DNA of 23,704 nt from Prevotella sp. UBA1104 (GCA_002314055.1 DCBP01000106.1:13763-37466); one strand, 5' to 3'. Shown: positions 1 through 7,635, counted from the first letter of the stretch. Notes: generated by a model not told the origin, from the letters alone. Translations and numbers: made by a program.

Positions 1-21
1 TCCTAATTCCTAATTCCTAAC
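1..21. repeat. Three 7-bp tandem repeats at the window edge
   Basis: TCCTAAT, TCCTAAT and TCCTAAC follow each other directly, immediately downstream of the lacI stop codon. The array probably continues outside the window. No function is apparent. Confidence 0.6.
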
Positions 22-1047
22 TCACTTACTGCTTCCTCTAACAACGAGCCTTGTTCTGACGATTCTTTTTTCGATTTTGTCAATAGGGATGATACCTTCA
101 ACTTTGTCGATAAGAATATCTGCGGCTTCTCTGCCCACTTCCACGCCGCGCTGTTCCACGGTAGTAAGTTGCGGGTCGCAAGCTACAGCACGGTTGCCGT
201 TGGTAAATCCGCAAACGGAGATGTCGTTGGGAATATTAAACCCCATACGCTTCGCCGTGTACATCACTCCGATTGCCGTGTCGTCGTTTACGCAGAAAAA
301 GGCATCCGGACGATTCTCTTGTTCCAGAATGGCTGGCGTTATCCTTTCGGCATCAGTCCTGTTGTCACATTCGAAGATAAGATTCTCGTTGGGCGTTAAG
401 CCCGCCTTCAGTATAGCGTCGCGGTAGCCGTTGTATCTGTTTTTGCCGATAACGGCATTTCCCGTCATACCATAGAAGGCAATACGCTTGCAACCGGTAT
501 TTATGAGATGCGTCACGGCATTGAAAGCCCCCATATAGTCGTCGACAACAACAAGACTGGCGCTCACTCCAGTGCATATCCTGTCGAAAAATACCAGCGT
601 GATACCTTTCTGCATCAGCGACTTGAAATGGTCGTATTTTGTAGTCTCCTTGGCTTGCGACACGATGACACCGCAAACTTGATGAGCCTCAAACATCTGG
701 CAAAGCTGCACTTCGCGGTCGTAGCTCTCCTTACTCATCGTGATAATGATGCGATAGCCACGTTCGCTTGCCCTCTCCTCTATGCCGGTGAGCACAGACG
801 AGAAGTAGTAATGAGTAAGTTCCGGCACGATTACGCCGATAATCTTTACCGGTTGGCGTTTCGAGAATCTCAGCGACTTGGCTATATCATTAGGATAGAA
901 ATTATGCTCGGCCGCAAATTCCTTGATAGCCTCGCGCTTGTCCTTTCTCACGCGCTTGCTTCCGCTGAGCGCCCGGGAAACGGTAGATACCGACACTCCA
1001 AAATGGTCGGCTATGTCCTTCATTGTCGTTGTCTGACTTTCATTCAT
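22..1047 (-). CDS. LacI-family transcriptional regulator
   Basis: A 341-aa sugar-responsive DNA-binding protein of the LacI/GalR family, complete and of normal family length. Residues 9-30 form the helix-turn-helix (KDIADHFGVSVSTVSRALSG), followed by the hinge-helix region near residues 51-60 (YPNDIAKSLR). The rest is a periplasmic-binding-protein-like effector domain beginning KIIGVIVPELTHYYF, with the typical late motifs DAFFCVNDDTAIGVMYTAKRMG and PQLTTVEQ. The first Met lies shortly before the HTH, so the start is well placed. A LacI-type palindrome sits 87 bp upstream of the start, and an identical copy sits upstream of susC. This suggests autoregulation plus control of the SusCDEF operon. 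The effector is unknown. LacI proteins usually repress, but the operator position here (see findings) would also fit activation. Confidence 0.95.
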   Translation of the reverse strand: MNESQTTTMKDIADHFGVSVSTVSRALSGSKRVRKDKREAIKEFAAEHNFYPNDIAKSLRFSKRQPVKIIGVIVPELTHYYFSSVLTGIEERASERGYRIIITMSKESYDREVQLCQMFEAHQVCGVIVSQAKETTKYDHFKSLMQKGITLVFFDRICTGVSASLVVVDDYMGAFNAVTHLINTGCKRIAFYGMTGNAVIGKNRYNGYRDAILKAGLTPNENLIFECDNRTDAERITPAILEQENRPDAFFCVNDDTAIGVMYTAKRMGFNIPNDISVCGFTNGNRAVACDPQLTTVEQRGVEVGREAADILIDKVEGIIPIDKIEKRIVRTRLVVRGSSK

Positions 1048-1071
1048 AAGTTTGGTAGTGATTTCTGGCTA

Positions 1072-1103
1072 CAAAGTTATACTAAACTTTTAAAACTTGT
1101 TCC
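1072..1103 (-). promoter_or_regulatory. Predicted lacI promoter with atypical -33 region
   Basis: On the minus strand, TAACTTTG (1072-1079) matches the Bacteroidetes -7 consensus TAnnTTTG. The usual -33 TTTG is absent. Instead GGAACAA (1097-1103) lies exactly 17 bp upstream of the -7 box, the same arrangement as at susC. Predicted from sequence only. Confidence 0.55.
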
Positions 1104-1133
1104 TTTAATCTCTACCTATTTTATATGTAATTT

Positions 1134-1147
1134 TGCAAACGTTTGCA
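1134..1147. promoter_or_regulatory. LacI-family operator, copy 1
   Basis: A perfect 14-bp palindrome, TGCAAACGTTTGCA, with the central CG typical of LacI/GalR operators. It lies 54 bp upstream of the lacI -7 box. The only other perfect copy in the window is at 15535-15548, upstream of susC. The adjacent LacI-family protein is the natural binding candidate. Confidence 0.85.
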
Positions 1148-1309
1148 CAATTGCTGGAAACTGTTATTCATAATGCGGATTTGGCTAATGGTTTGAATAA
1201 TGAAATTTGCAAGAAATGCTTTGTGTTCTTAAATTGGAATAAAATAATTTTCAAGAAAAAATGTTTTTCTGCATATTATTAAGACATGATGTGGTATAGA
1301 ACAAAATTT

Positions 1310-1393
1310 GTTTATCACTGGTGAATATTTGTTTATCAGTGATAAACAATGATTCATCAGTGGTGAATAATGGTTCATCAGTGTTGAACAAAT
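1310..1393. repeat. Array of four 21-bp palindromic repeats, copy A
   Basis: Four units start at 1310, 1331, 1352 and 1373, each exactly 21 bp. Their 17-bp cores are GTTTATCACTGGTGAAT, GTTTATCAGTGATAAAC, ATTCATCAGTGGTGAAT and GTTCATCAGTGTTGAAC. The second is a perfect palindrome around a central G; the others are imperfect. Four-base AT-rich linkers separate the cores. The array lies between the isomerase terminator and lacI, about 230 bp upstream of the lacI -7 box. A related four-unit array lies at 16510-16593. The remaining 1148-1309 stretch is AT-rich and shows no gene. Confidence 0.9.
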
Positions 1394-1434
1394 TTATTTG
1401 AAGGCTATTGTAATATTTTTATTGTTCAAAAGAT

Positions 1435-1482
1435 AAAAAGAAAAGCGAGACAAGTCTTTAGGGAAAAGACCAGTCCCGCTTT
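1435..1482 (-). terminator. Intrinsic terminator of the isomerase gene
   Basis: On the minus strand an imperfect hairpin (AAAGCGGGACTGGTCTTT pairing with AAAGACTTGTCTCGCTTT, 1442-1482) is followed by a T-rich tract. It starts 25 bp past the isomerase stop codon. Confidence 0.8.
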
Positions 1483-1506
1483 GGTATTTGTTATTGTTTT
1501 ATTGCC

Positions 1507-2985
1507 TTATGCCCAAGGATTCTCCGTTGGATAAGGCAGACTCTTAGGCTGGTTGTATGCGATGTCCTTTATGCCGAGATACTTGAACACCTCGAACAAA
1601 GTCTTGCCCACGTGAGAGAAGGCAACGGCACCATGGTGTGGATATCCCTTCTGGATAAGCACGTGGCGATAGAAACGACCCATCTCGCGGATGCCGAAGA
1701 TACCGATACCGCCAAACGAACGTGTAGGAACGTCGAGCACTTCGCCCTCTGCAATGTAAGAGCGCAGGTTGCCCTCAGAGTCGCACTGCAAGCGATAGAA
1801 TGTGATAGGACTTGCAGCGATGTCGCCCTCCAGTGTACCACGGGTGAAGTCTGGCTTTCCACCGTTCTCCAGCAAGCGGTTCTGAATGAGCTGGAACTTG
1901 ATGGCGCGGTTGGCACACATCTTGCACTGAGGAGTGTTTCCGCAGTGGAAGCCCATGAAGGTGTCAGTAAGCTTATAGTCGTATTTCTTCACGATGTCCT
2001 CGTCGTAGATATACTTAGGAACGGAGTTGTTGATGTCGAGCAGCGTAACTGTGTCATCCGAAGCACACATTCCGATATACTCAGACAGAGCGCCGTAGAT
2101 ATCCACCTCGCAAGCTACAGGGATGCCGCGGCTTGCCAAGCGGCTGTTCACATAGCAAGGCTCGAAACCAAACTGGCTCGGGAATGCAGGCCAGCACTTG
2201 TCGGCAAATGCCACATACTGGCGAGAGCCCTTGTGCTGCTCTGCCCAGTCGAGAAGTGTAAGCTCAAACTGTGCCATGCGGCGGCTCAAGTCTGGATAAT
2301 ACTTTCCTTCGCCCATTTCATTTGCCATATCCTTGCAAACGTCGTCGATGCGCGGATCGTTCTCGTGCTGCTTGTAAGCCACGAGCAAGTCGAGCTCAGA
2401 GTTCTCCTCAATCTCAACGCCCAGCTCATAGAGTCCCTTGATAGGAGCGTTGCAAGCGAAGAAGTCTTGTGGACGCGGACCGAATGTGATAATCTTCAGT
2501 CCCTTCAGTCCGAGGATAACGCGAGCCACTGGCACGAAGTCGGCAATCATCTTAGCCACATCCTCAGCTGTTCCTACAGGATACTCCGGGATATAGCCCT
2601 TCAAGTGGCGCATGCCAAGGTTGTAAGAGCAGTTGAGCATACCGCAGTATGCATCGCCACGACCGTTTATCATGTCACCGTCGCCCTCGGCAGCAGCCAC
2701 GAACATCACTGGTCCGTCGAAGTTCTTTGCGATGAGAGTCTCAGGAGTCTCCGGACCGAAGTTGCCGAGGAATACCACCAATGCATTGCAGCCCTCGCCT
2801 TTCACCTCAGCCACAGCCTTGAGCATGTCCTGCTCGTTTTCTACTGTAGTCTGGCAGTTGAAGATCTCGCCTTTATATTCTTTTACGATGTTCTCGCGAC
2901 GCTGTGTAGACAGTGCGATAGGGAAGCAGTCACGGCTAACGGCTATGATGCCGAGCTTGACCTGTGGAATGTTATTACTTACCAT
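1507..2985 (-). CDS. L-fucose/L-arabinose isomerase-family protein
   Basis: A 492-aa cytoplasmic protein of the fucose/arabinose isomerase superfamily (COG2407-type), predicted to interconvert an aldose and a ketose. E293 in ACEVDIYGALSEY and D317 in TLLDINN are 24 residues apart, the same spacing as the metal-binding Glu337 and Asp361 of E. coli FucI. A C-terminal His (HHGAVAFSH, about 450-458) can supply the third ligand. The chosen start, MVSNNIPQVKLGIIAVSRDCF, begins directly before the conserved first strand. An upstream in-frame Met would add 41 basic, low-complexity residues and would place the predicted -7 box inside the gene. It is a single-gene unit with its own promoter and terminator. 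The protein is shorter than E. coli FucI (591 aa), so the substrate could be L-fucose, an arabinose or another sugar. Confidence 0.85.
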   Translation of the reverse strand: MVSNNIPQVKLGIIAVSRDCFPIALSTQRRENIVKEYKGEIFNCQTTVENEQDMLKAVAEVKGEGCNALVVFLGNFGPETPETLIAKNFDGPVMFVAAAEGDGDMINGRGDAYCGMLNCSYNLGMRHLKGYIPEYPVGTAEDVAKMIADFVPVARVILGLKGLKIITFGPRPQDFFACNAPIKGLYELGVEIEENSELDLLVAYKQHENDPRIDDVCKDMANEMGEGKYYPDLSRRMAQFELTLLDWAEQHKGSRQYVAFADKCWPAFPSQFGFEPCYVNSRLASRGIPVACEVDIYGALSEYIGMCASDDTVTLLDINNSVPKYIYDEDIVKKYDYKLTDTFMGFHCGNTPQCKMCANRAIKFQLIQNRLLENGGKPDFTRGTLEGDIAASPITFYRLQCDSEGNLRSYIAEGEVLDVPTRSFGGIGIFGIREMGRFYRHVLIQKGYPHHGAVAFSHVGKTLFEVFKYLGIKDIAYNQPKSLPYPTENPWA

Positions 2986-3033
2986 AGTTATATTAAATGT
3001 TTTTGTATAAATGTTTTTCTTATTATTATGATG

Positions 3034-3065
3034 CAAAGGTAATGTTTTCTTTTTAAGGTTGTGCC
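3034..3065 (-). promoter_or_regulatory. Predicted isomerase promoter
   Basis: On the minus strand TACCTTTG (3034-3041) matches TAnnTTTG, about 50 bp upstream of the chosen start. GGCACAA (3059-3065) lies exactly 17 bp further upstream, a one-base variant of the GGAACAA at the same spacing in the lacI and susC promoters. No LacI palindrome is seen upstream. From about 3066 to 3194 nothing else is recognisable. Confidence 0.5.
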
Positions 3066-3194
3066 GTTGAAAGGTCTTTTTTAATCTAATTTGAATTATT
3101 TCCACCATAATATCAACAAATATTACCCAATTGCGGCATGTTTGATGCTATCAACGTTTTTTGAAGAGCATAGCAGTATAACACGACTTAGCAG

Positions 3195-3236
3195 AAAAAA
3201 AAGTCGCCGGTGCTCTTTTCGTGAGCAACCGGCGAC
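3195..3236 (-). terminator. Strong intrinsic terminator after the small-protein gene
   Basis: On the minus strand a GC-rich hairpin pairs GTCGCCGGT with ACCGGCGAC (3203-3236), with an extra GCTC/GAGC inner stem. It is followed by eight T (3195-3202). It ends the transcript carrying the Ig-repeat protein and the 76-aa protein. Confidence 0.9.
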
Positions 3237-3273
3237 GTTATAGATGTGTGTCGTTTATATTCAGATTGTGGGG

Positions 3274-3504
3274 CTATTTCCTTCTCTTGTCATCCTCCTT
3301 GTCTTCAAAATCCTCTATGTCTTCGTCGTCATAATCCCACAGACTATAATTATATTTCGACGCTGCCGAAGTGGCATTGCCCTTGTTTATATTGCCGTTG
3401 GTTGGTATTATGACTTTTTGTCCAGACGCCTTGAGCCCCTCAAGTAAATCGCCTCCTTGAATCTTTATAATACATACGGATGGACATATATAGCCTTTTT
3501 TCAT
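3274..3504 (-). CDS. Small acidic-tailed protein of unknown function (76 aa)
   Basis: Not assigned to a named family. The protein starts MKKGYICPSVCIIKI, has a Gly/Asn/Ser-rich middle, and ends with a very acidic stretch (WDYDDEDIEDFEDKEDD) capped by KRRK. There is no signal peptide, lipobox or membrane segment. Cys7 and Cys11 are its only cysteines. It lies 34 bp downstream of the Ig-repeat surface-protein gene, with a strong terminator after it, so the two genes probably share a transcript. From general knowledge, short proteins starting MKK-Y--P with acidic tails are common but uncharacterised in Prevotella and Bacteroides; I could not verify homology. It could be a small accessory protein or a peptide precursor. 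Confidence 0.7.
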   Translation of the reverse strand: MKKGYICPSVCIIKIQGGDLLEGLKASGQKVIIPTNGNINKGNATSAASKYNYSLWDYDDEDIEDFEDKEDDKRRK

Positions 3505-3538
3505 GTTTCCTTATTTTTTTAGTCTTTATATGATATTG

Positions 3539-6343
3539 TTATTTTACAACGAACTTCTTGCCGTTCATCACGTAAATACCCTTTGGCAGGTTTCCGTTGT
3601 ATTTGCCAACCTTCTGTCCGCTGATGGTATATACCGTGTTGTTGCTATCGGTGGTATTGTTGATGTTGCTGATAGATGTTGCAACACCATTTGTATTGAT
3701 AGCAAATGCCTTAGCATCTGTTCCCTCTGGCAGCTGAATGTAAGCACGCATACCGTTGATGATGTTTGCGCCCTCTGTTTCCATGTTCGGATAGTAGAGA
3801 CTCTGGTCTGTGCCGATGAAGATGTCGGTAGCGAGAAGTTCTGTAGGACTTGTAACGCCAACGAACTTATACTCCTTACCCTCTGCATCTGCATAAGCAA
3901 CTGCGTTGTTGCTGTTGTCTACAGTAGCGCGGAAGAAGAGAGAGTTGTCGATGTTGTTCTCCGGCTTGAAGAGATATGGAGTACCGGCAACGATAGCCTT
4001 TGTGTTAGGCTCAACGAATACCATCTCGCTGTTCTCTACGCGGTTGAACTCGCAAATCTGTGTTGCAGCGCCAAAGAGCGTATTAATCTGCTCCTCGTCC
4101 ATGTTGAATGGGAAGCAAACGGTGTTCCAATACTCGTTAGAGAGTTTACGGTCGAGCATCACGTTCACGTCGTTGCCGTCGTTGGCTGCAAGGATTGCAG
4201 TGTTGTCGGTTGTCTCAGAGATAGGAACGAGGCGTACTACTTTTACGTCGTCGATGAAGATGTTGTAGTTTACCGGACCAATCCAGAAACAAGCCTCATT
4301 GCCGAAGAATTCAAGACGAGTGTTAGGTGTTCCGTTAGGGATAACGATAGAATACTCCTTGAACTCGCCAACAGGAAGTTCAACAGACTGCTCCACGATG
4401 TTCTTGTTGCCGTCTACCACTGTAATCTTCAATGAAGGAGTAGCGGGGTTGTTCTTCACGGCAGCACCAGCCTTGAAAGTAAGGAGAGCAGTACTGTTCA
4501 GATTTTTTAAATTACCAGAGATAAGTGCAGCCTGACCGAAGATATTCAAACACTTGTCGCCAGGGAGTACAGTCTGGAGCGTTCCGCCAGTAGTAGACTT
4601 CTCATACCAACCCTCATTGTCGCAAAGTGCGCTGTTGAAGGTGTCGCCGTCGCCAGCTTCCCAAGTGCCGTCGTTACCGCCCTTGCCCTCTACATTGTCG
4701 AACGACTCATAGAATATGTTGTCTGGGTCAGCCACGCGTACTGTATAAGTTGCTGTAGCATCGTCAAACAGATTGTTGTCTTTTACAGAAGCCGTGATTG
4801 TTGCCTCGCCATTGCCAACAAGAGTAATCTTTCCTTTCTCGTCTACTGTAGCAACATCTGCGTTTGAAGTTTCGTAGTTTATTGCCAAGTCATCTGTATC
4901 GAGGGTAGATGTTATGGTAATTGAAGGTATCTCGTAAGAATCCTTGTTGTCAGCATAAATTACGTCGAGAGACTTTGAGTAAGCCAATTCCAGTGAGTTC
5001 TTCTTGTAGTCGATGGTATAAGAGATAGACTCTGCCGGTTCGTAAGCGCCCTCAACACCATCGAAAGATGCTGTGATAGTTGCAGTACCTACTTCGCCGA
5101 AGGTCAATGCTCCTGTTGTCTCGTCTACGCTTACCACATCGGCGTTGTTGCTTGAATACTTTACGTTTCCTTCAATCGCCTCGTCTGTTCTGTCGTCTGT
5201 AAGGGTAGCCTTCAGAGCAGTGAAGTTCTTTTCCTGTCCACGGAAAACGGTGTAGTTCTCTTGAGCGTCCTCACCGAAAGAGAGAGCTGTAGTGGCGAGA
5301 GAATATTTTATCTTATAAGTAGCGTCTGGTGTTGCCTCATACACGTCGGTTCCAGCATAAGAGGCAGTAATGGTAACCTCAGCGCCTGCCTTCTTGAAAG
5401 TCAGCTCACCGGTATTCTCGTCTACTGCAACGATGTTCTCGTCGGAACTTGAATACTTTATACCTGTGTGTAGATAAGTATTCTCGAGAGTCTCTTTAAG
5501 ATCAGCATAAATATTGTAGCCGTTTATGAATGCATTCTCCTCACCCTTATAAACAACTACGGTATTGCTGAGATCATCGCTGAAAGAAAGAGTTGTAGGA
5601 ATCTTCTTGTAAACAACATTGTATGAAATGCTCTTTGCTGCATCATAAACGCCGTCAACACCGGCATAAGAGGCGGTGATGGTTGCTTCGCCCGGAGTAT
5701 AATACATCACTGTTCCGAGATTCTCGTCTACTGCCACAGCTCCTGGATTGCTGCTTGAATACTTCACTGCTGCACCTTCCACAATAGAGTTGGTCTTATT
5801 TTCTGTTACAGTAGCTACCAAACCATTGAAAACTCCCTCCTTGCTCTTGTAAACGGTGTAGCTCTGCTGAGCGCCGTCGCCGAAGGATAGGGTGGTGGCA
5901 ACGGATTCAGAAAGAGTAACGGTGATTTTCTTTATTGTAAAAGAAGAGATGTGATATTTAAACACAATATTGTTGCCGTTTCCTGTCCAAACACCAGTAG
6001 AGGCATCAAATGTTCCAACGTTAACACCTCTATTTATATTAGACAAGTTGCTTCCTTCAATTTCAATCTTTGAGATGTTGTTTGAGGATGACGAGATTGT
6101 CATGTTCTGGTCAAACATAGAATTGAATTCGTATGGATTTCTTCCAAGTTTCGAATATGATCCACTTAAAGTTACTCCATCTTTTTCTACTTTGTCTTCG
6201 CCGGAGATTGCAAGTCTCCCAGATATTTGTCCTTTATCCACTCCAGCCTCAAACACCACCTGTGTTTGTGCAAATGTCGCTCCGCATATAATTAGGAGCA
6301 GCGACATGAGAACGAGTCTCATGTTTTGTTTTAATACATTCAT
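3539..6343 (-). CDS. Large secreted Ig-repeat (Big-like) protein with sorting-type tail
   Basis: A 934-aa exported protein. Residues 1-25 form a signal peptide (hydrophobic VLMSLLLIICGATFAQ); Met8 is a possible alternative start. Residues 26-145 form an N-terminal beta-rich domain. Four bacterial Ig-like (Big_2-type) repeats follow at about 149-246, 249-347, 351-447 and 449-537, each with variants of LSFG, VKYSSSN, VAVDE and ATITASYAG. A jelly-roll, carbohydrate-binding-like region spans about 541-715 (IFYESFDN, then FIDDVKVVRL). The C-terminal region ends TISGQKVGKYNGNLPKGIYVMNGKKFVVK-like, resembling the C-terminal domains seen on many secreted Prevotella proteins, including type IX cargo. 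No catalytic motif is visible, so adhesion or glycan binding is likelier than enzymology. Promoter, this gene and the 76-aa gene form one unit. Confidence 0.85.
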   Translation of the reverse strand: MNVLKQNMRLVLMSLLLIICGATFAQTQVVFEAGVDKGQISGRLAISGEDKVEKDGVTLSGSYSKLGRNPYEFNSMFDQNMTISSSSNNISKIEIEGSNLSNINRGVNVGTFDASTGVWTGNGNNIVFKYHISSFTIKKITVTLSESVATTLSFGDGAQQSYTVYKSKEGVFNGLVATVTENKTNSIVEGAAVKYSSSNPGAVAVDENLGTVMYYTPGEATITASYAGVDGVYDAAKSISYNVVYKKIPTTLSFSDDLSNTVVVYKGEENAFINGYNIYADLKETLENTYLHTGIKYSSSDENIVAVDENTGELTFKKAGAEVTITASYAGTDVYEATPDATYKIKYSLATTALSFGEDAQENYTVFRGQEKNFTALKATLTDDRTDEAIEGNVKYSSNNADVVSVDETTGALTFGEVGTATITASFDGVEGAYEPAESISYTIDYKKNSLELAYSKSLDVIYADNKDSYEIPSITITSTLDTDDLAINYETSNADVATVDEKGKITLVGNGEATITASVKDNNLFDDATATYTVRVADPDNIFYESFDNVEGKGGNDGTWEAGDGDTFNSALCDNEGWYEKSTTGGTLQTVLPGDKCLNIFGQAALISGNLKNLNSTALLTFKAGAAVKNNPATPSLKITVVDGNKNIVEQSVELPVGEFKEYSIVIPNGTPNTRLEFFGNEACFWIGPVNYNIFIDDVKVVRLVPISETTDNTAILAANDGNDVNVMLDRKLSNEYWNTVCFPFNMDEEQINTLFGAATQICEFNRVENSEMVFVEPNTKAIVAGTPYLFKPENNIDNSLFFRATVDNSNNAVAYADAEGKEYKFVGVTSPTELLATDIFIGTDQSLYYPNMETEGANIINGMRAYIQLPEGTDAKAFAINTNGVATSISNINNTTDSNNTVYTISGQKVGKYNGNLPKGIYVMNGKKFVVK

Positions 6344-6382
6344 TTTACCTTAAATTGTTTTTAGATTATATTCACTCAGTTT

Positions 6383-6414
6383 TAAATTTATTCTTTTATT
6401 CATTCATCGCCAAA
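6383..6414 (-). promoter_or_regulatory. Predicted promoter of the Ig-repeat protein gene
   Basis: On the minus strand TTTG (6411-6414) is followed after 20 bp by TAAATTTA (6383-6390), one mismatch from TAnnTTTG. The predicted leader is about 35 nt. Confidence 0.5.
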
Positions 6415-6460
6415 GCCCCAATACACCTTTGACTCTACATTTCCGAAACTTTAGTAATCA

Positions 6461-6519
6461 CTCCCCTCTCCTCATGGGGAGGGGGAAGCCGCTCCAAGGA
6501 GCGGCGCGGGGGTGGGGCT
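6461..6519. repeat. GC-rich hairpin element downstream of queE
   Basis: CTCCCC (6461-6466) can pair with GGGGAG (6476-6481). GCCGCTCC (6488-6495) and GGAGCGGC (6498-6505) form a perfect 8-bp stem, followed by a G-rich GCGGGGGTGGGG run. The element abuts the queE stop codon in an otherwise AT-rich gap. It resembles the C/G-rich dispersed intergenic repeats of Bacteroidetes. It may help end queDE transcripts, but no clear T-tract follows. Confidence 0.6.
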
Positions 6520-7092
6520 TTACCTCACCTCAATAATCTTATGCGTCTGCAGCGACAGATGCCACTTGGGGTGCCGCAGGCAATAATCAATAGTACCTTT
6601 AAGATTTCTGTCGTTCTCCGCCTTGTCTTTCACATCACAAGGCTGAAGACTGTAAACATCAGCTTTAATATTGTTGAAACTGTCTACTTTAGTATCATCT
6701 CCCTCATACACCACCTTCAACTCGTCGATATGTTCCAACTTCACAGCCTCGTATTTAGGCGAACACGTAATCCAGTCCACGTTGCAACCATCGGGGAGAA
6801 CCCTTGTTCCATTTGTCTCCATCTGGATAAAGAATCCAGCGCCGTGAAGCTTGTCGGTAAGCGATGCCGTGATTTGCAGTAGCGGTTCGCCACCAGTAAT
6901 CACAACATGGCGAGCCGGATATTTGCAAGCCTCGCCTACAATCTCCTCCTCCGTCATCTCCGTATAGTGGGAATGGTCGGTGTCGCAAAACGAACACTTC
7001 AGGTTGCAACCGGAAAAGCGAATGAATATGGCTGGCGTGCCTGTAAAATGGCCCTCGCCTTGCAGGGAATAGAAAATCTCGTTTATTCTCAT
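6520..7092 (-). CDS. queE: 7-carboxy-7-deazaguanine synthase (radical SAM)
   Basis: A 190-aa cytoplasmic radical-SAM enzyme that converts 6-carboxy-5,6,7,8-tetrahydropterin to 7-carboxy-7-deazaguanine, on the route to preQ0 and queuosine. The [4Fe-4S] cysteines are C29, C33 and C36 in FSGCNLKCSFCDTDH (CX3CX2C). The N-terminus NEIFYSLQGEGHFTGTPAIFIRF is the family signature, and TGGEPLLQ is the SAM-binding GGE motif. The C-terminus WHLSLQTHKIIEVR is also typical of QueE. It follows queD by 14 bp on the same strand, and the two enzymes catalyse consecutive steps. Length and motifs are complete. Confidence 0.97.
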   Translation of the reverse strand: MRINEIFYSLQGEGHFTGTPAIFIRFSGCNLKCSFCDTDHSHYTEMTEEEIVGEACKYPARHVVITGGEPLLQITASLTDKLHGAGFFIQMETNGTRVLPDGCNVDWITCSPKYEAVKLEHIDELKVVYEGDDTKVDSFNNIKADVYSLQPCDVKDKAENDRNLKGTIDYCLRHPKWHLSLQTHKIIEVR

Positions 7093-7106
7093 TCTTTATA
7101 CCTTAG

Positions 7107-7475
7107 TTATGGATTTTCGGAGAATCCGTCGGCAACATCCTCGTCGTCCTTCACATACACCACACTGTTGTTAGAGCTTTCCTCAACCTCAACCTTATAG
7201 CAATGTGGAATCTGTTCGCAAATCCAGCGAGCGATATTCTCCGCCGTAGGGTTAAACGGCAGCAACTCGTTGAAGTTACCGTGGTCGAGATAGTCGTGTA
7301 TCCTGTTCTTTATGTATTTGAAATCAATCACCATCCCCTCGGCATTCAGTTCTTTTGCCTTGCAATATACGGTGACAACCCAATTGTGACCGTGCAGGTT
7401 GGTACATTTGCTTTCATACGGGAGATTGAGCCTGTGGCAGCCCGCAATCTCCATTTTCTTTCTTACGTAATACAT
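7107..7475 (-). CDS. queD: 6-carboxy-5,6,7,8-tetrahydropterin synthase
   Basis: A 122-aa enzyme of the PTPS/QueD family that makes 6-carboxytetrahydropterin from dihydroneopterin triphosphate in queuosine synthesis. Zinc-binding histidines H14 (GCHRL), H28 and H30 (NLHGHNW) are present, as are catalytic C24 (SKCTNLHGH) and H65 (LDHGNFNE). E99 in VEVEES matches the conserved substrate-binding Glu region. PTAENIARWI is a family signature. It is the first gene of queD-queE, with a clear promoter just upstream. The acidic C-terminal tail (DDEDVADGFSENP) is slightly longer than the core fold. Confidence 0.97.
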   Translation of the reverse strand: MYYVRKKMEIAGCHRLNLPYESKCTNLHGHNWVVTVYCKAKELNAEGMVIDFKYIKNRIHDYLDHGNFNELLPFNPTAENIARWICEQIPHCYKVEVEESSNNSVVYVKDDEDVADGFSENP

Positions 7476-7497
7476 TTATAATTAGATAATTCGACTG

Positions 7498-7528
7498 CAA
7501 AATTACGAAAACTCTTGTACTCGGCAAA
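7498..7528 (-). promoter_or_regulatory. Predicted queD-queE promoter
   Basis: On the minus strand TTTG (7525-7528), a 19-bp spacer, then TAATTTTG (7498-7505): a full match to the Bacteroidetes housekeeping promoter. The leader is about 15-20 nt. Confidence 0.75.
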
Positions 7529-7598
7529 GCAAGAACACATTTTTTTAGCATTATGTGCTCTATATTGCGAAATATCAGCCAGTTTCTGTTCTCTCAAT

Positions 7599-7635
7599 AA
7601 AAAAAGGCAGAGAAGCTGTAATAGCTCTCTGCCTT
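7599..7635 (-). terminator. Intrinsic terminator of the sus operon
   Basis: AAGGCAGAGA (7604-7613) pairs with TCTCTGCCTT (7626-7635), with an inner GCT/AGC stem. On the minus strand the hairpin runs into seven T (7599-7605). It lies about 80 bp past the susF stop codon. Confidence 0.9.

Noticed and set aside
1310..1393. CRISPR array
   Set aside because: Units are only 21 bp with 4-bp linkers; there are no spacers of CRISPR size and no cas genes.
2334..2347. TGCAAACGT inside the isomerase gene
   Set aside because: Explained by coding sequence; the right half of the palindrome is absent.
1612..3042. 476-aa plus-strand open frame opposite the isomerase
   Set aside because: Cys/His/Val-rich translation with no family features; it lies antisense to a clear enzyme gene.
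3503..4435. 310-aa plus-strand open frame opposite the Ig-repeat protein
   Set aside because: Antisense shadow with no start context or recognisable domain.
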